The translations under genes and the position numbers were made by a program. Under the pieces are notes generated by a model. The model searched no databases, was not told where the DNA came from, and saw nothing but the letters and a program-made list of their open reading frames with translations. Shown here piece after piece: positions 1 through 6,923 of a DNA stretch of 64,000 nucleotides (positions are counted from its first letter, which is position 1; every line of letters starts with the position of its first letter). Origin of the DNA: Bacteroidales bacterium (GTDB lineage: Bacteria > Bacteroidota > Bacteroidia > Bacteroidales > UBA932); NCBI GenBank assembly GCA_017501525.1, contig JAFVWT010000004.1, forward strand, positions 1 through 64,000, read 5' to 3'.

Positions 1-458
1 AAGATAAAGGACAATAGATATACCTTTCTCCTATCCTGGACATGTTCAATGGAGAGATCATATCCTACACCATATCATACCATCCTGATCTTAAGATGGC
101 TATGAGCATGTTGGACAAAGCGTTCAGGAAGAGGGATATACCAGAAGGACTAATACTGCACTCTGATCAAGGATGGCACTATCAGCACCTGAGATATCAG
201 AAAGCATTGAAAGATAGAAATATAGTACAGAGTATGTCACGTAAAGGAAATTGTCTGGACAATGCAATGATGGAGAACTTCTTTGGACTTATGAAGTCTG
301 AATTGTTATATTTGCAGGAATGGGACAGCGTAGAACAGTTCTCGAAAGAACTTGTCAAGTACATACGCTACTACAATAATGATAGAATCAAACTGAGGCT
401 AAATGGAAAAAGCCCGGTGCAATACCGAGCTCTGTTCCAATCTAAGTCAGCCTCTTAA
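1..458 (+). pseudogene. IS3-family transposase (ORF B), 3' part, frame-disrupted
   Basis: C-terminal part of a DDE integrase-core transposase cut by the window edge. The stretch from 42 contains the second catalytic Asp in LHSDQGWHYQ and the catalytic Glu region NAMMENFFGLMKSE, followed by the usual YNNDRIKLRLNGKSPVQYR end of this family. Read backwards from the ATG at 42, the frame gives IYLSPILD, which is normal for the family, but then meets a TAG at 15-17. Family-like sequence (KIKDNR) is found at 1-18 in the other frame, so one base seems to be missing near 15-18. The first catalytic Asp would lie left of the window. Either the copy is dead or the base is a sequencing error. Identification as IS3 family is firm; the frameshift call is an inference from the protein pattern. 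Confidence 0.8.
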
Positions 459-491
459 TAATGTTAAACCGTCCAACTTTTGGGGGTCACA
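1..491 (+). mobile_element. IS3-family insertion sequence, right-hand portion
   Basis: The element comprises the transposase fragment plus a short right end. The terminal inverted repeat is visible at about 471-490, ending in TTTTGGGGGTCAC, which matches the TGACCCCCAAAA type of end common in IS3/IS150-like elements. The left end is outside the window. Immediately beyond the end, from about 494, the sequence becomes a copy of an intergenic repeat found again near 57.2 and 57.6 kb, so the element sits inside that repeat. The exact last base and the target duplication cannot be fixed with only one end in view. Confidence 0.7.
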
Positions 492-493
492 TC

Positions 494-530
494 ACCTTTA
501 AAGGGGGCTTTGGTCGCTGGCGCTCCTATG
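494..530 (-). repeat. Truncated copy of the dispersed intergenic repeat (see 57170-57860)
   Basis: Read on the minus strand this stretch runs AGGAGCGCCAGCGACCAAAG and then CCCCCTTAAAGG. It is closely similar to 57222-57259 and 57567-57605 on the plus strand. The copy stops at the IS end, in the middle of the CCCCCTTAAAAAGGGGG hairpin that the other copies retain. It is therefore probably the target into which the IS element inserted. Confidence 0.7.
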
Positions 531-555
531 TTTGGGATTTGAAGTTTTAGGATGA

Positions 556-759
556 TTTCTCTAAAAAAGAGAAATTATCTCTTATGCAAAGATATTATTA
601 TTTTCCTTATTTTAAACAAGTTACATGAACATTTTTCTAATATATTATTTACGATTTTAATCTTTAGGTTTACAATTTTCCTCAAAAAATCGTTACTGGT
701 AGGTTTATTCAATTAATTTCTAAGAATTTACGAATATGAATTTCTCTTTTTTAGAGATA
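556..759. promoter_or_regulatory. Predicted invertible promoter element 1
   Basis: A 19-bp perfect inverted repeat (558-576 and 739-757) encloses 162 bp. Each repeat is itself a two-arm site: TTTCTCT (556-562), spacer AAAAA (563-567), AGAGAAA (568-574). The right copy reads TTTCTCT (741-747), TTTTT (748-752), AGAGATA (753-759). This arm-spacer-arm layout is what tyrosine recombinases use. The enclosed DNA has a minus-strand promoter next to the left site, now pointing away from the lipoprotein gene at 1128. Inversion would turn it towards that gene, across a leader of about 370 nt. Phase variation is an inference; the repeats are directly visible. A nearly identical site pair occurs at 14102-14292. 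Confidence 0.75.
587..620 (-). promoter_or_regulatory. Bacteroides-type promoter inside invertible element 1
   Basis: The minus strand reads TATCTTTG at 594-587, a perfect TAnnTTTG -7 box. A CTTG/TTG element lies at 620-617, about 22 bp further upstream, close to the expected -33 position. Transcription would start near 580 and run leftwards through the inverted repeat towards the IS element. This orientation should leave the downstream lipoprotein gene silent. Confidence 0.55.
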
Positions 760-1127
760 TTCAAGTATTTGAGAAAAGCTATAAGATATGTTGAGGGGAA
801 AGGGGTTGAAAAACTGTGTGTTAAGTGTATCTTGTGGCTTTTGGGATTATTTTAGATTATAGTGTTTTTGTAAATAGAGAGTAAGCAGTAAATCAAGTCG
901 TTCTTTGGTGGTAGCTATGATTGATAAATAAATGATATAAGGTTATTTTGATCGCTTATGATGAAATTGTTACAATACTTTTCATAATTAATAGTGCTGC
1001 CACCTATGAACGATTTGTAAAAAGAACTTTGAGTTAGTGAATCTGTTTATCGGATTGTAAAGCTGTATGACATTATTTATTAAACATATTTAATTTAACC
1101 TTATTATTAATTTAAAATTAAGATTTT
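760..1127. other. Non-coding leader region before the beta-helix lipoprotein
   Basis: This is an AT-rich stretch of about 370 bp without a credible gene on either strand. It contains no perfect TAnnTTTG box on the plus strand; the closest is TATCTTG near 828. It may be the long 5' untranslated leader of the gene at 1128, transcribed when invertible element 1 is switched. No clear ribosome-binding site is seen; the ATG is preceded by an A/T-only stretch, as is usual in this phylum. Confidence 0.4.
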
Positions 1128-4052
1128 ATGAGAAAGTATTTTCTTTCATTCGTAGCATTGGCAGCAGGGCTGTTTGCTACTTCGTGTCAGGAAAGTATCG
1201 TTGAGCCTCAAGTGGCAGGCCCTACTACTTTCACTGTACAACTTCCCGAACAGATGGGAACTAAGGCTATCGGTGATGCCGAAAATGTAAACAAACTATT
1301 GGTAGAGGTATATCCTGCAGGTCAGGAAAACGCGATTTACCAAACTGTCAAAACAATTTCCCAAGGTAAAACAACCATTGAGTTGAGCCTTATTCAGGAT
1401 CAAGCCTATGATATCCTTTTCTGGGCACAGAAAAATGATGGATATGTAACTGTTACAGATGGTGAGTTCGGTTCGTTGAGAAATGTTCCTATGAACAATA
1501 AATTCTCTAACAATGACAATGGTGCAGCTTTCTTCCATGCTGAGAAAGGTTTTGTTCCCACAGGAGCTTCTAAAGAGGTGAAACTAAGACGTCCTTTTGC
1601 ACAATTGAATCTCGGAACAACAACAGAGAGTCTTAAGACAAATGCCGGAACTTTTGAATTGGTAAGTTCTCAAATCACTATTACTGGTGTTGCTACCTCA
1701 TTCGATGTTTTCTCAGGTGAAGGTTTTGGTAATGCAGATGTTAAATATGTGTATGAGAGTGCTAATGTTCCTAATGAAGACCTTACTATCGGAACTACTC
1801 CCAATACCACAACATACGACTATGTCTCAATGAACTATCTTTCAGTTCTTGGAAATGAGAAGGACCTTGTAACAGTTGATGCTACTATTGTTGTTAAGAA
1901 AGGTACTGAAGAACAAACCATTACCCATACATTCACTTCGGTTCCTGTTCAAGAGAACTACCGTACCAATATCGTAGGTAATCTTATCTCGTCAACCAAT
2001 GACTTCAATGTTATCATTGATGAAGGATGGGATGGTGAAGAATATAATTATATTGCTCCAGGTATCAAACTCGTTAATGGTGAATATCATATCGTTTCGG
2101 CTGAAGGTCTTTGGTCTATGGCTGAGTCTCTCAATGCATCAACAAAATCTACAGGTCATGACCTAAATGGTAAAACCATTAAACTTGCTGTCGATGTCGA
2201 TTTGCAAAATAAACCCTGGACCCCTATCAAGAGTTTCAAAAATAGTGGTGGAAAGGCTATTTTCGATGGTCAAGGCCATACTATTAAGAATTTGAATATT
2301 GAAAATTCATACAGAGGTGGTATTTTTGAATATGTAGTGGGTAGTATCAAGAATCTTAATCTTGATGGTGTAACTATTACAGCAACCCGTCAGGCAGGAG
2401 CGATTGTAGGACAGATTTATGGTAATATTACAGATTGCTCAGTCAATAACGTAAAAATTACTTTAACTCCTGAGTTCCTTAGTGAAGAAAATGTTTATGA
2501 CAATGGAGATAAGGTAGGAGCCCTTGCAGGTTTGGTAGGTGGAAAAGGTTATAGTTTTACAGGTAATAAAGCAACCAATGTAACCCTGTCAGCTTTCAGA
2601 GACCTAGGAGGTTTGATTGGAGCTGCTCATCCTTCCACTATTACAGGTAATACACTTGAAAACATTACACTCATTGTAAATAAGACCATATCATATACGG
2701 ATGAAAATGGTAATCCATATGAGGATAATGCTAATCAAGTGTTAGGTTCTCAAAGGGGAGGTGTCTCTACTGTTGAAGATAATACCGTAACCGGATATAA
2801 ATTGTTGTATATTGAAGCCTCAAATGATGAGACTTCTGAAGTTAAAGCTGCTGTAGAAGCTGCTCAAGAGGGTGAAACAGTGGTGATTCCTGATTCATAT
2901 CAAGGAACTCTTCCTATTCCTAATGAGAAAATAACTATTATCTGTGAGCCCGGAACTGTATTTGAGGGAACAAGTTCTTTGAATATAAAAGGTTCAACAT
3001 TAGTTGGTGCTACTTTTAAAAATGATAATGGTTCATCTGTAAGTGGAACTATTAATGGTGTATTTGAGGATTGTACATTTGATGGTTCTAATGGTCTAAG
3101 AAACTGCTATACAAGCGAGAATGTAATCTTTAGAAATTGCATTTTTGATGGCAATACTTACGGAGTCCATTTCGATGGTGGTGCTAATGAGATTACTTTT
3201 GAAGATTGTGAATTTAAAGGATGGAATTCATTTGCGAGAACAATTAAGAAAGTGACAATTAAGAACTCATCTTTTTATAAAAGTGGGTATGGACGATTGC
3301 GTTTTTATCAGGATGCTATTGTTGAAGGATGTACATTCTCAAATGATTTTCAAGGAATTGATTGTGGAAATGGTGGCGTTGAAAATCTTAAACTTACCAT
3401 TAAGTTTGATGGTTGTTCTGAAAACTTGTATGACCTTCTTGTAACAGGAACAGATAATAAATTTATCATAGATGGAACTCCATATTATTTCTTGGATGAG
3501 GATTCTAATTTTGATTTGAATGGTATTCAGGAGAATGGTCTTACTATAATCGGAGTTGGAGATGGTGTTAGAATCGCCAATACTACAAAATATGCATCTG
3601 GAAGTGCAACGGGTGCGATTTGGAAGGCAATTACTTTGGAAAACCTAACTCTAACTAACACAGTATATACTATGAGTGATGGAGGTAATTCAACTTTTAT
3701 CGATGTCACTTTTGAAAAAGGTGTTAGAGAGGCTTATGGTAAAGGTGTTAAGTTTACCCGTTGTATTTTTGGCTCAAGTGATGCTGGTTATGCTTTGCAT
3801 TTTCAAACAGATGGTTCAAGTGAGGGCGGTCTTATTGAATTAGCTGAGTGTGAATTTGGTGGTGGAAAAGTCCATCTTGGAGGTAAAAGAGCATATATCT
3901 TTTCAGGATGTTCATTCAAAGCCGGTACAGACTTCCAGGTGTGGTCTAACATAACACTTGAAAATTGCAATGTTGATGGTGTAGATGTAACATCTGAAAA
4001 TATCGAGACAATGTTCCCTAATTTGAATCTTGAGAAAGTAACTATCAAATAA
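1128..4052 (+). CDS. Large surface lipoprotein with DUF6562-like N-terminus and right-handed beta-helix C-terminus
   Basis: A 974-residue lipoprotein. An SPII signal peptide with lipobox FATSC places the lipidated Cys at residue 20. Residues of about 30-300 resemble the DUF6562/fimbrillin-like beta-sandwich of Bacteroidales (start TFTVQLPEQMGTKA, middle YDILFWAQ, FHAEKGF). From about residue 330 the chain turns into short repeated strands rich in Gly, Asn, Thr and Ile, such as IKNLNIENS, VTFED and FEDCTFDGSNG. This pattern is typical of a parallel beta-helix of the pectate-lyase/GLUG kind. The protein is probably exported to the cell surface, as an adhesin or glycan-binding stalk. It stands alone, behind an invertible promoter and ahead of a terminator. 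A polysaccharide lyase cannot be excluded, but no catalytic signature is evident. Confidence 0.75.
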   Translation: MRKYFLSFVALAAGLFATSCQESIVEPQVAGPTTFTVQLPEQMGTKAIGDAENVNKLLVEVYPAGQENAIYQTVKTISQGKTTIELSLIQDQAYDILFWAQKNDGYVTVTDGEFGSLRNVPMNNKFSNNDNGAAFFHAEKGFVPTGASKEVKLRRPFAQLNLGTTTESLKTNAGTFELVSSQITITGVATSFDVFSGEGFGNADVKYVYESANVPNEDLTIGTTPNTTTYDYVSMNYLSVLGNEKDLVTVDATIVVKKGTEEQTITHTFTSVPVQENYRTNIVGNLISSTNDFNVIIDEGWDGEEYNYIAPGIKLVNGEYHIVSAEGLWSMAESLNASTKSTGHDLNGKTIKLAVDVDLQNKPWTPIKSFKNSGGKAIFDGQGHTIKNLNIENSYRGGIFEYVVGSIKNLNLDGVTITATRQAGAIVGQIYGNITDCSVNNVKITLTPEFLSEENVYDNGDKVGALAGLVGGKGYSFTGNKATNVTLSAFRDLGGLIGAAHPSTITGNTLENITLIVNKTISYTDENGNPYEDNANQVLGSQRGGVSTVEDNTVTGYKLLYIEASNDETSEVKAAVEAAQEGETVVIPDSYQGTLPIPNEKITIICEPGTVFEGTSSLNIKGSTLVGATFKNDNGSSVSGTINGVFEDCTFDGSNGLRNCYTSENVIFRNCIFDGNTYGVHFDGGANEITFEDCEFKGWNSFARTIKKVTIKNSSFYKSGYGRLRFYQDAIVEGCTFSNDFQGIDCGNGGVENLKLTIKFDGCSENLYDLLVTGTDNKFIIDGTPYYFLDEDSNFDLNGIQENGLTIIGVGDGVRIANTTKYASGSATGAIWKAITLENLTLTNTVYTMSDGGNSTFIDVTFEKGVREAYGKGVKFTRCIFGSSDAGYALHFQTDGSSEGGLIELAECEFGGGKVHLGGKRAYIFSGCSFKAGTDFQVWSNITLENCNVDGVDVTSENIETMFPNLNLEKVTIK

Positions 4053-4081
4053 TTTTCAAAATTATTAAATATCAAATAATT

Positions 4082-4113
4082 AAGGTCGGCATATCAATTG
4101 TCGACCTTTTTTT
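4082..4113 (+). terminator. Rho-independent terminator of the beta-helix lipoprotein gene
   Basis: Seven-base stem AAGGTCG (4082-4088) pairs with CGACCTT (4102-4108), followed by a run of T to 4113. It begins 30 bp after the stop codon. Confidence 0.8.
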
Positions 4114-4364
4114 GCTCGTATGTTAGGTTGATTCTTGGTCAAGTTTGCCTTAGGCAGGGTGCATTACATTAATGAGACTAAATTAATAGATAATATCCAT
4201 TAATTGCAGTCGTTATACGTTATGTATATTTTGAGAAAGATTCTATTTGTAATGAGCAAATTTGGGTTGAACTATCTTTAGTCTCATAATATTGAGTAGT
4301 TCATTTTAATAGCATCTAAGGGATGCTTTGCTTGCGTCATACGGCATATATGGACTATAAAAAC
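4114..4364. other. Intergenic region without a recognisable gene
   Basis: About 250 bp of AT-rich DNA between the lipoprotein terminator and the tRNA terminator. Only weak structure is visible: a small hairpin AGCATC/GATGCT (4311-4327) and an 11-bp inverted repeat ATGAGACTAAA (4172-4182 and 4277-4287). Neither is backed by a promoter or gene. Confidence 0.5.
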
Positions 4365-4395
4365 AAAAGCACCCGTGAGTACCACAAGTGCTTTT
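4365..4395 (-). terminator. Terminator of the tRNA-Gln/tRNA-Met transcript
   Basis: Stem AAAAGCAC (4365-4372) pairs with GTGCTTTT (4388-4395). On the minus strand it follows the CCA end of the Met tRNA directly and is followed by a T-rich tract (TTTTGTTTTTAT). Confidence 0.75.
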
Positions 4396-4472
4396 TGGTA
4401 GCGAGACCCAGGATTGAACTGGGGACCTCATGATTATGAATCATGCGCTCTAACCAGCTGAGCTATCTCGCC
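4396..4472 (-). tRNA. tRNA-Met (CAT)
   Basis: A 77-nt cloverleaf on the minus strand. The acceptor 5' strand GGCGAGA (4472-4466) pairs with TCTCGCT, with a G-U pair at 1-72. The D arm is AGCTCAGCTGGTTAGAGC. The anticodon arm CATGA-TTCATAA-TCATG carries CAT, and the T arm GGTTCAA-type sequence is present as AGTTCAATCCTG. The 3' CCA is encoded. A lysidine-modified tRNA-Ile with the same anticodon cannot be ruled out from sequence alone, and the missing initiator features argue against tRNA-fMet. Confidence 0.9.
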
Positions 4473-4483
4473 ATATATGATTT

Positions 4484-4557
4484 TGGTTGAGCTACCAGGA
4501 GTCGAACCTAGATTTACAGAGCCAGAATCTGTCGTGCTGCCATTACACCATAGCTCA
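4484..4557 (-). tRNA. tRNA-Gln (CTG)
   Basis: A 74-nt cloverleaf on the minus strand with acceptor TGAGCTA/TAGCTCA, discriminator A and encoded CCA. The U1-A72 pair is characteristic of glutamine tRNAs. The anticodon loop TTCTGGC gives CTG. The T arm contains GGTTCGACTCC. It is 11 bp upstream of the Met tRNA and both are probably one transcript. Confidence 0.92.
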
Positions 4558-4614
4558 GTGAAATGGGACCGCAAAGATAGTGAAAATATGTTAAAAACAA
4601 ATTTTTTTTGAAAA

Positions 4615-5178
4615 TTATTCGCGAATTATTTTCACTTCGAAGTTCATACCGAGTTTTACAATTGACGAGGGTTTTCCTGTCGATTCGGTATCCATACTTT
4701 TGTCTACCTGGAAATTGATATTTTCCTTGAGTCTGGCCGATATTTCTTCATAAGTTTTAGGAGGATTCTCTCCTGAAATGTTTGCGGAGGTTGATACTAT
4801 GGGCTTTCCAAATTTTCTAATCATTTCTATGCAGAATTTTGATTTTGGAATTCGGATTGCAATGGAACCGTCTTCTGCCAGGGTGTTTTGCGCCAGATTT
4901 ATCCCCTCAGGATAGATGATTGTCATTGGTTTGTCGCTTACCTGATCAAGTGTTACAGCCATCTGAGGAATATCTTTGACAAAGCGGGCTACCATATCCA
5001 TGTCACTTGCTAGTATTATGAGACTTTTGGAATCACTTCTTCCTTTTATTTTAAATATTCTGTTAACGGCATCCTCATTTGTGGCATCACATCCTATACC
5101 CCAGATGGTATCAGTAGGGTATAATATAATTTCACCTTTGCGCAGGGCTGCTATTGCGTTTTCTATTTGTGTTTGCAT
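4615..5178 (-). CDS. tsaC: L-threonylcarbamoyladenylate synthase (Sua5/YrdC/TsaC family)
   Basis: A 187-residue protein of the YrdC fold. The family makes threonylcarbamoyl-AMP from threonine, bicarbonate and ATP for the t6A37 modification of ANN-decoding tRNAs in the cytoplasm. The ligand-binding core YPTDTIWGIG lies at residues 20-29 and KGR at 45-47, with the STSANISG motif near residue 125. The length fits the short TsaC form without the Sua5 C-terminal domain. The open frame extends to 5211, but that codon is TTG and would overlap the upstream gene; the ATG at 5178 is a better start. It is the last gene of a minus-strand operon headed by the gene at 9073. Confidence 0.9.
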   Translation of the reverse strand: MQTQIENAIAALRKGEIILYPTDTIWGIGCDATNEDAVNRIFKIKGRSDSKSLIILASDMDMVARFVKDIPQMAVTLDQVSDKPMTIIYPEGINLAQNTLAEDGSIAIRIPKSKFCIEMIRKFGKPIVSTSANISGENPPKTYEEISARLKENINFQVDKSMDTESTGKPSSIVKLGMNFEVKIIRE

Positions 5179-5188
5179 ATCGACATGT

Positions 5189-6271
5189 TTATTGAATTGT
5201 GAATTTGGCAAGGACAGGGTAGTGGTCTGAGAATTTTACCCTCCTTGTCTGGTGGTTGATAATATTATATGAATCTGGTGTGAGTATGTAGTCAATCCTT
5301 AGAAATGGCCATAGGGTTGTGTATGTTGCCGCAAATCCGTTTCCTGCCTCTTTAAATGTATCTTTTCTTCCTCTATAGAGTTCTCTGAATGAATATGACA
5401 TAGGAGTATCGTTGAAATCTCCGCAGATAATGGAATTGTATGGGCATTTGCGGATGTGTTCTATGACACTTTGAACCTGGTCGCTACGTTTGGAATTGGA
5501 TGTTTTTACCCGTTCGTGTACGTGTGCCATCTCTTGTGAGAATTCTTCATATGTCCCTGCAATTTTCTTAATCAGGGATGTCAGAGAAATGCTATTGGAT
5601 TCAAGATGAAGATTATACACTCTGGTGAGTTTATTGTCTATTTCAATGTCCACAAATGTTGCGAGGTTTGTGGTTTGCTCAAATGGTATCTTTCCCTGAA
5701 ACTTAATCGGGTATTTGCTCAATATTACATTCCCTACATAGTAGTTTCCTTTACTGAAGTGGAAAAATCTTTTCTGGGAGTAGGGGTAGTCAGGGAAATC
5801 CTTTCTGAGGGAATTTGTGTCTTTTGTCTTGAACTCCTGAAAAGTTATAATGTCCGGACTCGTCTCACTCACAAATGCTGAGATACTTTTAATGGTCTGG
5901 TCCGGAGAAATGGGTGATGACTGGAATCTGCCTACATTATATGTGAGCATTTTTATTTCTTTGCTTTCTGCAATAATCTCTTTGTTTGCAAATTGAAAGT
6001 AGAATTCTGCGAAAAATAGGGAGGGTAGAAGTGCCAGCAAAGGGATCCATCCCGCTTTGGAACGCCTTAGTACTGCAACTACAAGTAATGCAATATTGAT
6101 AAGGGCAATAGGTATGTAGTAGAGTCCGAAGAAACTTATAAGCGAAAAGTTTTGGGGATTGACGAATATTGAGAGGTAACTCAATATAAGCGCAACAGCA
6201 AATACTGTCAGAGTCAGTCTGAAAGAAATGCTGAAGAATGGCAATCTCCTTCTCTTTTTACTTTTTCCCAT
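5189..6271 (-). CDS. Membrane-anchored endonuclease/exonuclease/phosphatase-family protein
   Basis: A 360-residue protein. Three hydrophobic segments (about residues 16-36, 48-68 and 75-92) precede a domain of the EEP superfamily. The superfamily's metal-dependent core is visible: TYNVGRF near residue 110, ITFQEFK (metal-binding Glu), ICGDFND (catalytic Asp/Asn) and the C-terminal SDHYPV (catalytic His). Members cleave phosphodiesters or phosphomonoesters in nucleic acids, inositides or sphingolipids; the substrate here is unknown. The membrane anchor probably places the catalytic domain on the periplasmic side. The gene lies between the rhomboid protease and tsaC with short gaps and is probably co-transcribed. 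Confidence 0.8.
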   Translation of the reverse strand: MGKSKKRRRLPFFSISFRLTLTVFAVALILSYLSIFVNPQNFSLISFFGLYYIPIALINIALLVVAVLRRSKAGWIPLLALLPSLFFAEFYFQFANKEIIAESKEIKMLTYNVGRFQSSPISPDQTIKSISAFVSETSPDIITFQEFKTKDTNSLRKDFPDYPYSQKRFFHFSKGNYYVGNVILSKYPIKFQGKIPFEQTTNLATFVDIEIDNKLTRVYNLHLESNSISLTSLIKKIAGTYEEFSQEMAHVHERVKTSNSKRSDQVQSVIEHIRKCPYNSIICGDFNDTPMSYSFRELYRGRKDTFKEAGNGFAATYTTLWPFLRIDYILTPDSYNIINHQTRRVKFSDHYPVLAKFTIQ

Positions 6272-6278
6272 ATTTTAT

Positions 6279-6923
6279 TTAGTAATATAACCTGTTTTTC
6301 TTTTTCCAGTAGAGTATTAGGATTATTCCGAATATCATACCTCCCAAGTGGGCAAAGTGTGCAATATTTCCACCAGTGCCTGTGACTCCGAAAATGAATT
6401 CCATGACCCCGAAGATGAGTACCATCCATTTGGCTTTCATGGATATAGGAGGGAAGATGAATGATATGATGTTGTTCGGGAAGAGCATTCCGTATGCCAG
6501 TAACAGACCATAGATGGCTCCTGATGCACCAACGGTGGGGGTGTTGGCTATGATATATGCCTCATGCGGGATTGATGTCGTAATGATTTGAAGATACATC
6601 ACAAGTTCGTGAATGATTCCTGCCCCGATTCCTGTAACCATATAATAGAGGAAGAATTTCTTGGCTCCCCAGACATTTTCCAATACGCTACCAAACATGT
6701 AAAGAGAGAACATATTGAATAATAGATGGGAAAAGCCACCGTGCATGAACATATAACTGATGAATTGGAATGGATGGAACAATGGCGAACCAAAATAGTA
6801 TAGCGAGAATGTCTTATACATGAATGGCTCTGACACCATTGTAAATATCAACATAATGACATTTATGATGATGAGATTTTTCACCACCATCGGAACTCTT
6901 TGTCTATAACTGTAGTAATTCAT
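6279..6923 (-). CDS. Rhomboid-family intramembrane serine protease
   Basis: A 214-residue polytopic membrane protein of rhomboid type, which cuts transmembrane helices of substrate proteins within the inner membrane. The serine motif GASG is at residues 132-135 (Ser134) and the partner His is in AHLGG (His192). The conserved HLLFNMFSLYMFG helix carries Asn70, which belongs to the oxyanion hole. The length is typical of the compact six-helix bacterial form. Its ATG overlaps the mutL stop codon (TAATG), so the two are translationally linked. The substrate is unknown. Confidence 0.9.
   Translation of the reverse strand: MNYYSYRQRVPMVVKNLIIINVIMLIFTMVSEPFMYKTFSLYYFGSPLFHPFQFISYMFMHGGFSHLLFNMFSLYMFGSVLENVWGAKKFFLYYMVTGIGAGIIHELVMYLQIITTSIPHEAYIIANTPTVGASGAIYGLLLAYGMLFPNNIISFIFPPISMKAKWMVLIFGVMEFIFGVTGTGGNIAHFAHLGGMIFGIILILYWKKKNRLYY

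Noticed and set aside
4172-4287. 11-bp inverted repeat ATGAGACTAAA with a 94-bp centre, a possible third invertible segment
   Set aside because: The repeat is short, lacks the TTTCTCT-N5-AGAGAAA architecture, and no promoter or suitable gene lies next to it.
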